In this document: one piece after another, positions 8,466-17,878 of the stretch | Numbering within the stretch: the first letter of the stretch is position 1 | Layout of the letters: each line of letters opens with the position of its first letter | Source: G963668605 sp963668605 | GTDB taxonomy: Bacteria > Acidobacteriota > Terriglobia > Bryobacterales > Bryobacteraceae | Assembly (NCBI GenBank): GCA_963668605.1 | Contig: OY764903.1 | Location: 5,332,001-5,396,000, forward strand | Reading direction: 5' to 3' | DNA: 64,000 bases | Translations under genes and position numbers: made by a program | Notes under the pieces: model-generated | Database searches by the model: none | The model's input: only the letters and a program-made list of their open reading frames with translations | What the model was told of the DNA's origin: nothing

Positions 8466-9075
8466 CTTCGCCGCGGGCCTCAGCGCGCTGCGCGCACACC
8501 TGCCGGTACTGGGGCGCGGCGCGGCGCGAGACTCGAAGACCCTGCTGCGCGTGGCGCTCGGCCTCCTGCTGGTCGCCAACCTCGCCGCGGCGATTCTGAT
8601 TTTCCACCCGATGGGCGGCTCGCCGCAGGATATGGATGAGCAGTTGCGCAGCCTGCGCACGCAGCTTCAACAGCGCCAGAGCGGGCTTACCACGCTGCGC
8701 AGGGTCGCGGCGAAAGTGGGCAAGGGCCGCGACGAAGGCGCCGCTTTCATGGACCGCTATTTCCTGGCTGAACGCGTCGCCTCATCGGCGATTCTGGCCG
8801 AGTTGAATAGCGTGGCTAGGGAATCGAAGATGAAGGTGAAGGAGCACACCTTCTCCGTCGAGCCGATCGAAGGCAGCAACGATCTCAACATCCTGACGAT
8901 CAATGGAAACTACGAAGGCAGCTACGGGAATTTGATGGAGTTTGTGAATCTACTGGACCGCTCCAAGCAGCTCATCATAATTGAATCCTTACAGGCGCAA
9001 CCGCAACAAACCGCTGGAATACTCAACCTCAACATCCGGCTCGAAACGTTCGTGCGGGAGGCGAGGACGCGATGA
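8449..9075 (+). CDS. pilO: PilO-like inner-membrane alignment protein
   Basis: A 208-residue protein with one membrane helix near residues 38-58, a coiled coil (~65-95) and a C-terminal periplasmic domain ending in a strand pair (LNILTINGNYEGSYGNLMEF). In PilO proteins this region forms the ferredoxin-like fold that dimerises with PilN. Position, length and topology all fit PilO. The start overlaps pilN, and the stop shares an ATGA with the following gene, so the set is translated as a coupled unit. The long basic cytoplasmic N-terminus (~35 residues) is longer than in classical PilO. Confidence 0.78.
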   Translation: MLRNFNFAAGLSALRAHLPVLGRGAARDSKTLLRVALGLLLVANLAAAILIFHPMGGSPQDMDEQLRSLRTQLQQRQSGLTTLRRVAAKVGKGRDEGAAFMDRYFLAERVASSAILAELNSVARESKMKVKEHTFSVEPIEGSNDLNILTINGNYEGSYGNLMEFVNLLDRSKQLIIIESLQAQPQQTAGILNLNIRLETFVREARTR

Positions 9076-9800
9076 ATCTCGGGGCGGACCGCAAGAAACT
9101 CGGCATCCTCGGCGCGCTGCTCGCTGTTGCCGCGCTGATCTTCTGGATTAACTCGTCCGGCAGCGATACGCCACCCGCCGCGCAACGGCAGAAAGAGACT
9201 GAACGTAGTGCCGCTCCAGCACTGGCTGCGGCGCCGCAGCGCAACGCGCCCGCGCCTGCCGTGATCAGCCAGGCGCCCCGCACGGTCCGCCAGCCGGGGC
9301 GCGAGGCGAAGGAATTCCGCCCCTCGATGAAGCCGAAACGGCCCGAGGATGGCGTCGACCCGATGACCGTCGACCCAACGCTGCGTCTCGATCTTCTGGC
9401 CAAACTGCACGAGGTGAAGCTGGAGGGTGGAACGCGCAGCCTGTTTGATTTCGGGCAAGCCGCTCCGCCCAAAACAGCGGATGTCAAAATTATTCCGAAG
9501 CCACTGAAGGGAGCGAATGGAAAGACTCCGCAACTCGCCCTCAATCCCGCGGCCCCCGTCACGCCGCCGAAGCCGCCGCCTCCGGCTATTCCTCTGAAGT
9601 TCTATGGCTATGTCAACCAGACGAAGCCGGGCGTCAAGCGCGCGTTTTTCATCGAGGGCGAGGAGATCTTCGTCGCCGCGGAAGGTGAATTGATCAAGAA
9701 ACGCTACAAGATTGTACGCATCGGCGTAACCTCCGCCGTCGTAGAAGACACGCAGTTTCAACATCAGCAAACGCTGCCGCTCGAAGAGCAACCGGCATGA
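9072..9800 (+). CDS. PilP/GspC-like pilus assembly protein
   Basis: A 242-residue protein with a membrane anchor at about residues 9-26, a long Ala/Pro-rich linker (~30-100) and a C-terminal domain beginning IPLKFYGYVN. That domain contains KRAFFIEGEEIFVAAEGE and RIGVTSAVVED, the beta-sandwich pattern of the homology region shared by PilP and GspC, which contacts the secretin. Unlike PilP it has no lipobox cysteine, so it is more GspC-like in anchoring. It overlaps pilO by four bases. No secretin gene (PilQ/GspD) is present downstream in this window, so its expected partner must be encoded elsewhere or has been lost. Confidence 0.65.
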   Translation: MNLGADRKKLGILGALLAVAALIFWINSSGSDTPPAAQRQKETERSAAPALAAAPQRNAPAPAVISQAPRTVRQPGREAKEFRPSMKPKRPEDGVDPMTVDPTLRLDLLAKLHEVKLEGGTRSLFDFGQAAPPKTADVKIIPKPLKGANGKTPQLALNPAAPVTPPKPPPPAIPLKFYGYVNQTKPGVKRAFFIEGEEIFVAAEGELIKKRYKIVRIGVTSAVVEDTQFQHQQTLPLEEQPA

Positions 9801-9841
9801 CACGCCGGAACGCTTGCTGGAAGGCGCTGGGGTAACTGGTT

Positions 9842-11113
9842 GTGCGCATGTTCCGGACAAATCGCAAGTCGGAAGGTGGCTTCGCGCTGCTGATGGTCTT
9901 CGTGATGGCCGCAACCATTGGGATCTTTCTTTATACCCAGATGCCGCGCGTGGCCTTCGAATCGCAACGCGCCAAGGAGGATCTGCTGATCCAGCGCGGT
10001 GAGCAGTACAAGCGCGCCATCCAGGTTTTCGTTCGCAAGAACAATCGCTACCCCGCCACGCTGGAGGAGTTGGAGGGCTTGAATGGCGTGCGCTACCTGC
10101 GTCAGCGCTATAAGGACCCGATGACCGGCAAGGAGGAGTGGCGGCTGGTACACGTCGGGCCCGGCGGCGTGTTGACGGATTCCGTGGTTTCGAAGCAGAA
10201 AGGCCCGTTGGACAAGGAAGAGAAAAAGGCAGCGCCTTCGTCGATCAGCGAGGGGCCTGCGATGACCGGATTGATCGACCCTACTACGGCCCAACCCACA
10301 AACATCGCCACCCGCGTGCGCGCCAGCGATCGTCCAGGCGCTCCCGGCACAGCTACGCCAGCGGGTGGTAGCTATGCGCCTCCGGGCGCTCCGCCCGCAG
10401 ACGGCTCAGCGATGCAACAACCGGCGATGTGGCAGCCTCCAGCGCCGTTCAACCCGAACGCGCAACCGGGGCAAACCACTCCACTCGACCCGAACGCGCA
10501 ACCAGGCCAAGCAGGTCAACCCACGCCGAACGTGCAGCCGGGCCAACCAGGCCAATTCAACCCGTACCAGCAGCAACCCGGTCAATCCGGCCAGCCCAAC
10601 CCGTTCCAGCAGTCGGGCCAACCGGCATCGCCGTACCCGCAAACGCCGGGCATCCCTGGAGTCTCCGTGGGACGATTCCAGCCGAATCTCGGAAATGCTC
10701 CTTCGGGTGCGCCTACGCCGAGCGTGGGAGGCGGAATGATGCCGGGTTCTAGTTATCAGACTCCGGGCACGCAGCCGATGCCGTCGACTACACCGGCCGC
10801 GGGCGGCGTCAATCCAGGACTCGACATCATCCAGAAGTTGCTGACCACTCCTCGCGCCGGTGGGTTGCCGGGTTCGACGGCCGGAAGCGGCCAGACTATC
10901 GGTGGTGGCATAGCCGGCGTCGCCAGCAAACTCGAAGGCGATTCGATCAAAATCTATCGGGAGCGCCAGAAGTACAACGAATGGGAATTCATCTACGACA
11001 TCAAGGAAGACTTGCAGAAGATGGTTCCGGGCGGCCAGGGCCAGACACAGGATCTAAACAGAAATCCACTTGGAACCCCGCCGCCAACCCGTTCGACCTC
11101 CGGACCGCACTAG
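9842..11113 (+). CDS. Pseudopilin-like protein with long Pro/Gln/Gly-rich low-complexity tail
   Basis: A 423-residue protein with a prepilin-like N-terminus. A basic leader ends in a glycine (SEGG/FALLMVF), followed by a ~18-residue hydrophobic helix. Glu5, conserved in major pilins, is absent (Met at that position), as in GspK-type minor pseudopilins. Residues ~45-105 form the globular part (RGEQYKRAIQVFVRKNNRYP, then LRQRYKDPMTGKEEW), similar to GspG-like proteins. From ~150 to ~345 the sequence is low-complexity with tandem NPNAQPGQ-type units. The C-terminus regains order (IKIYRERQKYNEWEFIYD). The start is the GTG at 9842 or the ATG at 9848. It is the last gene of the cluster. Confidence 0.65.
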   Translation: MRMFRTNRKSEGGFALLMVFVMAATIGIFLYTQMPRVAFESQRAKEDLLIQRGEQYKRAIQVFVRKNNRYPATLEELEGLNGVRYLRQRYKDPMTGKEEWRLVHVGPGGVLTDSVVSKQKGPLDKEEKKAAPSSISEGPAMTGLIDPTTAQPTNIATRVRASDRPGAPGTATPAGGSYAPPGAPPADGSAMQQPAMWQPPAPFNPNAQPGQTTPLDPNAQPGQAGQPTPNVQPGQPGQFNPYQQQPGQSGQPNPFQQSGQPASPYPQTPGIPGVSVGRFQPNLGNAPSGAPTPSVGGGMMPGSSYQTPGTQPMPSTTPAAGGVNPGLDIIQKLLTTPRAGGLPGSTAGSGQTIGGGIAGVASKLEGDSIKIYRERQKYNEWEFIYDIKEDLQKMVPGGQGQTQDLNRNPLGTPPPTRSTSGPH

Positions 11114-11195
11114 TTCATCTCCTTCAGCGGCGAACCGCAATGGTTGCGTAAGATAGGACTTCCGCTCCTGCCCACTGCTCCGGTGCAACTGCGGG
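11114..11195. other. Junction between pilus cluster and TonB-receptor remnant
   Basis: No gene seen. The pseudopilin gene stops at 11113, and recognisable TonB-receptor sequence starts abruptly at ~11196 without a start codon or the upstream part of the gene. This suggests a deletion or rearrangement joint in this interval. Confidence 0.4.
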
Positions 11196-11690
11196 CGGCC
11201 ACAGTTCGACAACCTGAACGTGTTCAACCCGGCGTCGGGATCCTCGATCTACCACGGCGTGTCGCTGAAGGTAGAGCGCAGGTTTGCGAACGGCGTTGGC
11301 GTGCTGGCCTCGTGGACAGTGTCGAAGAATATCAGTGATTCGTCCGCGACGCTGGGACAGACGGTTGCGCACCAGGACGCATATAACCGGAGCGCGAGCC
11401 GTTCCCTGGTGGAAGCCGATATCCCTCAACGTTTCGTTTCGAGCTTCAGCTACGAGCTTCCGATCTGCAAAGGGAGACGCGTCGGCGCCAACTGGAATCG
11501 AGCGGGAGATCTGCTGCTCGGCGGCTCGCAGCGGCCGAACAGCCGGGGTTTCAATGCCAGCCTGACGGGCCCCACCCAGGATCGCTTGAACGCCGTTGTC
11601 GATGCGAAGGCGTTTTCGGCGCCGGATCGATTCACCTACGGAAATGTGGGGCGCACGTTGCCGGATGTACGAGGCTCGCACCGCGGCCAA
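11196..11690 (+). pseudogene. C-terminal remnant of an Oar-like TonB-dependent receptor
   Basis: The open frame reads PQFDNLNVFNPASGSS and then IYHGVSLKVERRF, segments typical of the distal beta-barrel of the large carboxypeptidase-regulatory/TonB receptors common in Acidobacteria. Further typical blocks follow (DIPQRFVSSFSYELP, GANWNRAGDLLLGG, FTYGNVGRTLPDVR). Full proteins are 1000-1200 residues; here only ~165 residues remain. There is no start, an apparent internal deletion lies after LLLGG, and the final barrel strands are missing: the frame continues into antisense of the next gene. It is a decayed fragment and unlikely to be functional. Confidence 0.75.
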
Positions 11691-11695
11691 CCCGG

Positions 11696-14600
11696 TTATG
11701 GCAGGCCGCTGCCGCCCCAGAAGAAGGCGCTGACCGTGGCCGTCGGAGCGTACGGCGACGGTGTATTGTTGCGCACCTTGAAATAGATCTGGCCGCGATA
11801 CGTGTAGACGAGATACACGCCCCCTGTGTAATCGGTCAGCGGACGTGTATCCAGGATCACGTCCGTGACGGCGTCGCGCGCCTCGACGGTGATCGAGCGG
11901 CCCAGATAGGTGAAGTCGCAGAAGTACAGAGCTATGCGATGTAGCTGAGCGTCGGTTGCGCTAACCACGAAGTCCATGTAAGTCACGCTCTGCAGGAACG
12001 ACGCGACGCGTTCCGTCGCGCTGTAGCTGTAATACTGCTTGAGTGGCGCGCGCGGATCCGTGCTCCAAAGATCGTAGAGATAGACTCCAACGTTACGCGG
12101 ATCGAAAGTGGCATACGTCGGGACCATTACAGAATGTTGCGCGATCATATTGCCGTCCTGGCCGTAGACACCCTTCCAGTTGCCTTTGGTGATGGTGTCC
12201 GTGCCGAGGAACGCGACAAAATTCCCGCTCGGCGGCGCGGCGTTGCTGACCGTAACCGTGATCGCGGCTGACGGTGCGGTGTTTCCGGAGTTGTCGCGCG
12301 CGACGGCGCTCAGCGTGTGCGCTCCATTCGTCACCGTGGCCGTGTTCCAGGCCAGTGTATAAGGCGAGGCGGTCTGTTCGGCGCCGAGGTTCGCTCCGTC
12401 GAGTTTGTATTGCACGCCCGCGATGCCGCCGGAATCGAAAGCGCTCGCCGTCAGATTGACACTGCCGGTGACCGTTGCGTTATTGGCCGGGGCAGTGACC
12501 GCGACAGTGGGTGGAGTCAGATCCGGCGGCGGATTGTTTACTGTCACCGGCACTCCGGGCGATTGCCCCGTATTCCCCGCGCCGTCACGCGCCACGGCGG
12601 TGAGAGTGTGCGCTCCGTTCACAGTGCCCACCGTATTCCACGCAAGCGAGAAAGGTGCGGATGTGACCTCAGCGCCCAGGTTGTTGCCATCGAGTTTATA
12701 CTGCACGCCCGCGACCGCGATATTATCCTGCGCGTTTACCGTTACATTTACAGTGCCCAGCACGATGGCGTTGTTGGTCGGCGCTGTGATTGATACAGTC
12801 GGCGGCGTGTTGTCCACCACGGGAATCCCGCTGCCGCCCCAGAACATCGCGCTGATTGTAGCGTTGGGGTTTGGAAGTGGCGTTACCGGCGGATTGTTGT
12901 TATTCACGCGGAAGATCACCCGGCCGCGATAGTTATAGACCAGATACACGCCGCCGCCGTAGTTATTCAGCACGCGTGAGTCGAGCAGGGCGGAGGTGTC
13001 GGCGTTCTTCACCTCCAACGTGATATTGCGGCCCAAATAGTCCCAATCACAGAAATACAGCGCGACGCGGTGCTCGCTAGTATCGTACGCCGTCACCAGA
13101 AACTCCATATAGAAACGGCTGTAGAAATACGAGGCGACGCGCTCGGTGGGGCTGTAACTATAGACGGCCTTGAACGGGGCGCGCGGATCCGTGCTCCACA
13201 GATCGTACATATAGCTATTCGTGTTCTGCGTGTCGAAGCCGGCGTAGGCGGGCACGTTCACCGAGTGGTAGGCGATCATGCTGCCGTCCTGGCCATAGAC
13301 GCCCCTCCAGTTGCCCTTGGTTGTCGTGTCGGTTCCAAGGAAAGTAACCCCGTTACCGCTCAGCACGGCGTTGCTGACCGTTACGGTTATGGCCGTGGCG
13401 TTTCCCTGATTGCCGGCCAGATCGCGAGCGACCGCGGTCAGGCTATGGGAGCCATTCGAAGCCAAGACCGTATTCCAGGCATACGAGTATGGTGCGACAC
13501 TCAACTCCGGCCCGAGATTGGCGCCGTCGAGTTTGTACTGCACGCCAACCACTCCGACCGAATCGAAGGCATTCGCGGTCAGGTTCACGCTGCCGCTGAC
13601 TACCGCATTATTCGCGGGCGTTGCGATCGACACCGTGGGCGGGGTCACATCGGCGGGCGGGTTGTTCACCGTGACATTAATGGCCGAGGATGCACCCAAA
13701 TTGCCGGAATTGTCGCGCGCCACCGCTGTGAGCGTGTGTGCACCGTTGATCGCCCCCGTCGTGCTCCACGCGAGGGTGTAGGGCGATACGCTCTGCTCGG
13801 CGCCCAGGTTCGCACCGTCGAGTTTGTACTGTACGCCGGCCACTCCTCCCGCATCGAAGGCGCTCGCCGTGAGGTTCACGCTCCCAATGAGCACGGCGTT
13901 GTTGGCGGGCGTGGTGATTGACACTACGGGCTGGATGACATCGGGCGGCGGATTATTCACTGTGATATCGACCGGTGCCGCATTCCCGGTGTTCCCCATT
14001 GCATCGCGCGCCACCGCTGTCAGTGTATGCGCACCATTTGAAGTGCCCGTCGTATTCCAGGAGAACGTAAACGGCGCCGTGGTCTGCTCGGCCCCAAGGT
14101 TTGCACCGTCCAGTTTGTATTGGACTCCGGCCACGCCCACGTTGTCGTTCGCGGAAACCAGGATACTAACCGCTCCCGCGAGACTCGCACCAGTGCCCGG
14201 CGCCGTGATGGAAATGGTGGGCGGCGTTGTGTCGGCGACCGGCACTCCTCCGCCCCAGAAGACCGCGCTGACGCTGGCCGTCGGGGAATACAGGCCCACG
14301 TTATTATTCTTCACGCGGAAGTACACGCCGCCGTTGTAGCTGTAGATCAGGTACACGCCGCCGGTGTAGTCCGTCAACTGCCGCGTATCGAGGAGCGCAT
14401 CGGTCGCGTAGTCGCGAGTCTCGACGGTCACAGAGCGGCCTATGTAAGTCCAGTCGCAAAAGTAGAGAGCAACGCGATGGAACTGGCTGTCCGTCGCGGT
14501 GACGATGATATCGAGATACGAGGCGCTGTGGAAGAAGGAGGCGATGCGTTCGCTGGCGCTGTAGCTGTAAAGAAACTTGAGCAACGAGCGCGGATCCGTG

Positions 14601-14854
14601 CTCCACAGATCGAGGAGGTAGAGGCTGACGTTGCGCGTATCAAAGGTGGAGTAAGTGGGCGCCTGCACCGAGTGTTGCGCGATGACGTTGCCGTCCTGGC
14701 CGTATACACCTTTCCAGTTTCCCTTGGTCGTCGTGTCAATTCCCAGATAGTTCGCGCTCGCCGCGCCGAGCGGGGTGGCCGCAACGGTCGACAGCAGCGC
14801 GCAAAGTACAAACGCAAAACAGACGGAACTGTGGGCAAAGCGGCGCATGGGCAC
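11696..14854 (-). CDS. Large secreted modular protein with three TKGNWKGVYG modules and five Ig-like domains
   Basis: About 1054 residues. With residue 1 four codons upstream of the chosen GTG, the layout is: signal peptide (MRRFAHSSVCFAF onward, to ~37); module A (~39-206); three bacterial Ig-like domains (~214-304, 311-401, 408-498); module A (~508-680); two Ig-like domains (~687-776, 783-873); module A (~885-1055). Each A module begins with FLGTDTTTKGNWKGVYGQDG and includes HRVALYFCDW and GGVYLVY, ending in FWGG. I know this module only as a recurrent domain in secreted acidobacterial and related proteins, and no function can be assigned; Ig repeats (VQYKLDGANLGAE) resemble the Big_7/cadherin-like type. 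The GTG at 14854 has GGAGG five bases upstream; the ATG at 14848 is the alternative. The gene is convergent with the TonB remnant. Confidence 0.75.
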   Translation of the reverse strand: MPMRRFAHSSVCFAFVLCALLSTVAATPLGAASANYLGIDTTTKGNWKGVYGQDGNVIAQHSVQAPTYSTFDTRNVSLYLLDLWSTDPRSLLKFLYSYSASERIASFFHSASYLDIIVTATDSQFHRVALYFCDWTYIGRSVTVETRDYATDALLDTRQLTDYTGGVYLIYSYNGGVYFRVKNNNVGLYSPTASVSAVFWGGGVPVADTTPPTISITAPGTGASLAGAVSILVSANDNVGVAGVQYKLDGANLGAEQTTAPFTFSWNTTGTSNGAHTLTAVARDAMGNTGNAAPVDITVNNPPPDVIQPVVSITTPANNAVLIGSVNLTASAFDAGGVAGVQYKLDGANLGAEQSVSPYTLAWSTTGAINGAHTLTAVARDNSGNLGASSAINVTVNNPPADVTPPTVSIATPANNAVVSGSVNLTANAFDSVGVVGVQYKLDGANLGPELSVAPYSYAWNTVLASNGSHSLTAVARDLAGNQGNATAITVTVSNAVLSGNGVTFLGTDTTTKGNWRGVYGQDGSMIAYHSVNVPAYAGFDTQNTNSYMYDLWSTDPRAPFKAVYSYSPTERVASYFYSRFYMEFLVTAYDTSEHRVALYFCDWDYLGRNITLEVKNADTSALLDSRVLNNYGGGVYLVYNYRGRVIFRVNNNNPPVTPLPNPNATISAMFWGGSGIPVVDNTPPTVSITAPTNNAIVLGTVNVTVNAQDNIAVAGVQYKLDGNNLGAEVTSAPFSLAWNTVGTVNGAHTLTAVARDGAGNTGQSPGVPVTVNNPPPDLTPPTVAVTAPANNATVTGSVNLTASAFDSGGIAGVQYKLDGANLGAEQTASPYTLAWNTATVTNGAHTLSAVARDNSGNTAPSAAITVTVSNAAPPSGNFVAFLGTDTITKGNWKGVYGQDGNMIAQHSVMVPTYATFDPRNVGVYLYDLWSTDPRAPLKQYYSYSATERVASFLQSVTYMDFVVSATDAQLHRIALYFCDFTYLGRSITVEARDAVTDVILDTRPLTDYTGGVYLVYTYRGQIYFKVRNNTPSPYAPTATVSAFFWGGSGLP
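11702..12214 (-). repeat. TKGNWKGVYG module copy 3
   Basis: Third module, starting FLGTDTITKGNWKGVYG and reaching the protein C-terminus at FWGGSGLP. There is no sorting signal after it. Confidence 0.7.
12827..13345 (-). repeat. TKGNWKGVYG module copy 2
   Basis: Second module, starting FLGTDTTTKGNWRGVYG. It is the most diverged of the three, for example with an extended NNNPPVTPLPNPN loop before the final strand. Confidence 0.7.
14248..14752 (-). repeat. TKGNWKGVYG module copy 1 (within the modular protein gene)
   Basis: First of three ~168-residue modules. The copies share order and many residues (YGQDG, HSV, DLWSTDPR, YSYSASER, ALYFCDW, YTGGVYL, FWGG), so they arose by duplication inside the gene. 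Confidence 0.7.
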
Positions 14855-15048
14855 GGAATCCTCCAACCGGTGAATTGTTTAGGGGTAACTCGGGACAGGC
14901 CCCCGGCATTCCGGCCACAAGAAATGTGGCCGCCAAAGGGAACCCAGAAACTAAGTATACTGGCGAACCTCCTGCGCTACAAGCTTTTTGTGAGCAGCCG
15001 TCAATCGAAATCAAAGCCAGCGGCATCTATGGAAGAAGAAGTACTGGT

Positions 15049-17772
15049 ATGGCTAACACTATGACCTCGAATCCGGAGCGGCAGCGCTTGGACGAAGCAC
15101 AGGCCGCACAATCCCCCTGGAAAAAGTGGGGACCCTATCTGAGCGAGCGGCAGTGGGGCACAGTGCGCGAGGACTACAGCAGCAACGGCGACGCCTGGGA
15201 CTACTTCACGCACGATCAGGCTCGCTCGCGCGCGTACAAGTGGGGCGAAGATGGCCTGGCCGGATACTCCGACGAGAAACAGCATCTCTGCTTTGCTGTA
15301 TCCCTTTGGAATGGCGCCGACCCCATTTTGAAGGAGCGCCTGTTTGGTCTCACGAACAGCGAGGGCAATCATGGCGAAGATGTCAAGGAGTACTATTTCT
15401 ATCTTGATAGCACCCCGACGCACTCCTACATGAAGTATCTCTACAAGTATCCGCAATCGGCCTTTCCCTATGTGGATCTCATCCAGACCAACCGGTCGCG
15501 CACACGCAACGAACCGGAGTACGAGTTGCTCGACACCGGCGTATTCGAACAGAATCGCTACTTCGATGTATTTGTGGAGTACGCCAAGGAATCGCCCGAA
15601 GAGGTGTTGATCCGGATCACTGTTTACAATCGCGGCGTGCAAGCCGCTGCGATACACGTACTTCCAACGCTGTGGTTTCGCAATGACTGGTGGCAGGGCG
15701 AAGACCGGCCGCGTCCTCTGATGAAGCAGGCACATGGCGAACTGGGGGTGATCAGCGCGCACCACTCCGAACTGGGATTGCGTCATCTCTATTGCGAAGG
15801 CCGGCCGCCGCTGCTGTTCACGGATAACGAAACGAACAACAAGCGTGTTTTCGGAACCGGGAACACCCACGCACACGTCAAGGACGCGATCAACGATTGT
15901 GTCGTCGACGGCGTAACGGAAGCGGTGAACCCCGCCAGGACGGGCACGAAGGCGGCGGCGCACTACCAACTGAGTGTGGAGCCCGGTGCGCCAAAGGTCA
16001 TCCGGTTGCGTCTGTCCGCCGTCGCTCCCGAAAAAGCAGGTGAGCTTTTCGGAGCTGGCTTCGATCAGGTCTTTGCAAACCGGTTGCGCGAAGCGGATGA
16101 GTTTTACAGTTCCGTAACGCCCGCCGGTTTGAGCGCGGACGAAGCGTTGGTCATGCGTCAGGCCCTCGCGGGCATGCTCTGGTCGAAACAATATTACTAC
16201 TTCGATCTGGATCGTTGGCTCGAAGAACGCGGCGCACATCCGCGGGTCTCCGCGCGCCACAGAGATTCTCGGAACAAAGACTGGTTCCACATGTTGAACG
16301 ACGACATCATCTCGATGCCGGACAAGTGGGAATACCCATGGTATGCGGCCTGGGATCTTGCGTTTCACACCATCGCGCTTTCTGTCGTCGACATGGATTT
16401 CGCCAAGCGGCAACTGGAAATGATGCTGCGTGAAATCTATCTTCATCCGAACGGACAGATCCCGGCTTACGAGTGGAATTTTGGCGACGTCAATCCTCCC
16501 GTGCACGCCTGGGCGACGATGTTTGTCTATAGTGCCGAGAAAGAGGCGCGCGGAAAGGGCGACATCGAGTTCCTGAAGAGCGCTTTCCAGAAGCTTCTTC
16601 TGAACTTTACGTGGTGGGTAAACCGCAAAGATCCGACGGGCAAGAATGTCTTTGAAGGCGGTTTTCTCGGACTGGATAACATCGGCGTCTTCGATCGCAG
16701 CGCTCCGCTTCCTACGGGTGGACTTCTCGAGCAGGCCGATGGCACGGCCTGGATGGCGTTCTTCTCGCAGAACATGCTGGAGATCGCACTTGAATTGGCC
16801 GCGCACGAACCGATGTACGAGGAGATGGCGCTCAAGTTCATCGAACACTTCCTGTGGATCGCCTCGGCGATGGACCGCATGGGCGACAACTACGATGAGA
16901 TGTGGGATGAGACGGATGGCTTCTTCTATGACCTGCTGCGAACCCCGGACGGTCAAGCACAACGCTTAAAGGTTCGCTCACTGGTCGGGTTGTTGCCTCT
17001 CTGCGCCACCACAGTAATGGCCTCCGATGTGGCCGAACGCTTCCCGGGCTTGCTCCAGCGCGTGCAGCGCTTCCTTGGCCGTCATCGCGAAGTGGTCGCC
17101 AACATCGCGCCACCGGATGTGCCCGGGCACAAGGGACGGCTGCTGCTATCCATACTCAACGAAGACAAACTGCGGCGCATTCTTACCAGGATGCTCGATG
17201 AGAAAGAGTTTCTCAGTCCCCACGGCGTCCGCTCGCTTTCGCGCGCGCACGCCGCGGAGCCGTATGTCTTCCGCGTTCACGGAGAAGAGTATCGCGTCGA
17301 CTACCTGCCCGCAGAGTCCAACAACGGAATGTTCGGCGGCAACTCGAACTGGCGCGGACCGGTCTGGATGCCCATGAATGCGCTGATCGCAAGAGCGCTG
17401 CTGCAGTTCTATCTCTACTACGGAGACTCTTTCAAGATCGAGTGCCCGACAGGCTCCGGCGTCGAGATGACGCTGTTCGAGGTAAGCCAGGAGATCGGGC
17501 GCAGGCTCTCAAAGTTGTTCGTGCGCGGCGAAGACGGGAAGCGCGCCGTTTATGGCGGCACGGAGAAGTTTCAGAACGATCCGTACTGGCGCGATCTGAT
17601 TCTCTTCTATGAATACTTCCACGCCGACAACGGAGCGGGCATCGGGGCCAGTCACCAGACCGGTTGGACCGGCGTGATCGCGCGCGCGATCCAAATGCTC
17701 GGATTCCTCACCGCCGAGAGCGTTTTGGAGGGCACGGGAACTAAACCCGCTGCCCGCTGTCTCGTCAAGTAG
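15049..17772 (+). CDS. Glycoside hydrolase family 63-type glucosidase (MGH1-like)
   Basis: A 907-residue protein of the bacterial GH63/MGH1-like group, whose members hydrolyse alpha-glucosides or mannosyl-/glucosylglycerate; the substrate here is unknown. The N-terminal beta-domain (~20-330) includes YLSERQWGTVREDYSSNG and DAWDYFTHDQARSRAY. The (alpha/alpha)6 barrel (~390-880) has EYPWYAAWDLAFHTIALS, a NPPVHAW segment and GMFGGNSNWRGPVWMPMNALI, all strong family signatures with the acidic residues of the active site. No signal peptide is evident, so it is probably cytoplasmic. The ATG at 15049 is chosen because upstream codons read as intergenic; 15061 is an alternative. It is divergent from the modular protein and stands alone. 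Confidence 0.85.
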   Translation: MANTMTSNPERQRLDEAQAAQSPWKKWGPYLSERQWGTVREDYSSNGDAWDYFTHDQARSRAYKWGEDGLAGYSDEKQHLCFAVSLWNGADPILKERLFGLTNSEGNHGEDVKEYYFYLDSTPTHSYMKYLYKYPQSAFPYVDLIQTNRSRTRNEPEYELLDTGVFEQNRYFDVFVEYAKESPEEVLIRITVYNRGVQAAAIHVLPTLWFRNDWWQGEDRPRPLMKQAHGELGVISAHHSELGLRHLYCEGRPPLLFTDNETNNKRVFGTGNTHAHVKDAINDCVVDGVTEAVNPARTGTKAAAHYQLSVEPGAPKVIRLRLSAVAPEKAGELFGAGFDQVFANRLREADEFYSSVTPAGLSADEALVMRQALAGMLWSKQYYYFDLDRWLEERGAHPRVSARHRDSRNKDWFHMLNDDIISMPDKWEYPWYAAWDLAFHTIALSVVDMDFAKRQLEMMLREIYLHPNGQIPAYEWNFGDVNPPVHAWATMFVYSAEKEARGKGDIEFLKSAFQKLLLNFTWWVNRKDPTGKNVFEGGFLGLDNIGVFDRSAPLPTGGLLEQADGTAWMAFFSQNMLEIALELAAHEPMYEEMALKFIEHFLWIASAMDRMGDNYDEMWDETDGFFYDLLRTPDGQAQRLKVRSLVGLLPLCATTVMASDVAERFPGLLQRVQRFLGRHREVVANIAPPDVPGHKGRLLLSILNEDKLRRILTRMLDEKEFLSPHGVRSLSRAHAAEPYVFRVHGEEYRVDYLPAESNNGMFGGNSNWRGPVWMPMNALIARALLQFYLYYGDSFKIECPTGSGVEMTLFEVSQEIGRRLSKLFVRGEDGKRAVYGGTEKFQNDPYWRDLILFYEYFHADNGAGIGASHQTGWTGVIARAIQMLGFLTAESVLEGTGTKPAARCLVK

Positions 17773-17878
17773 CCGAGTTTAGTCGACCCGTAGGTTGAGA
17801 TGGGTGACACGGCTCAGCCCGCATTGCGATGTCATCCGCTCCCACCACGGGCGAGCAATGCTTCGATAGACTGTGTGG

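Noticed and set aside
14913..14931. Hairpin GGCCACA/TGTGGCC in the divergent gap before the glucosidase
   Set aside because: A short 7-bp stem, no T-tract and not at a gene end. Nothing ties it to regulation.
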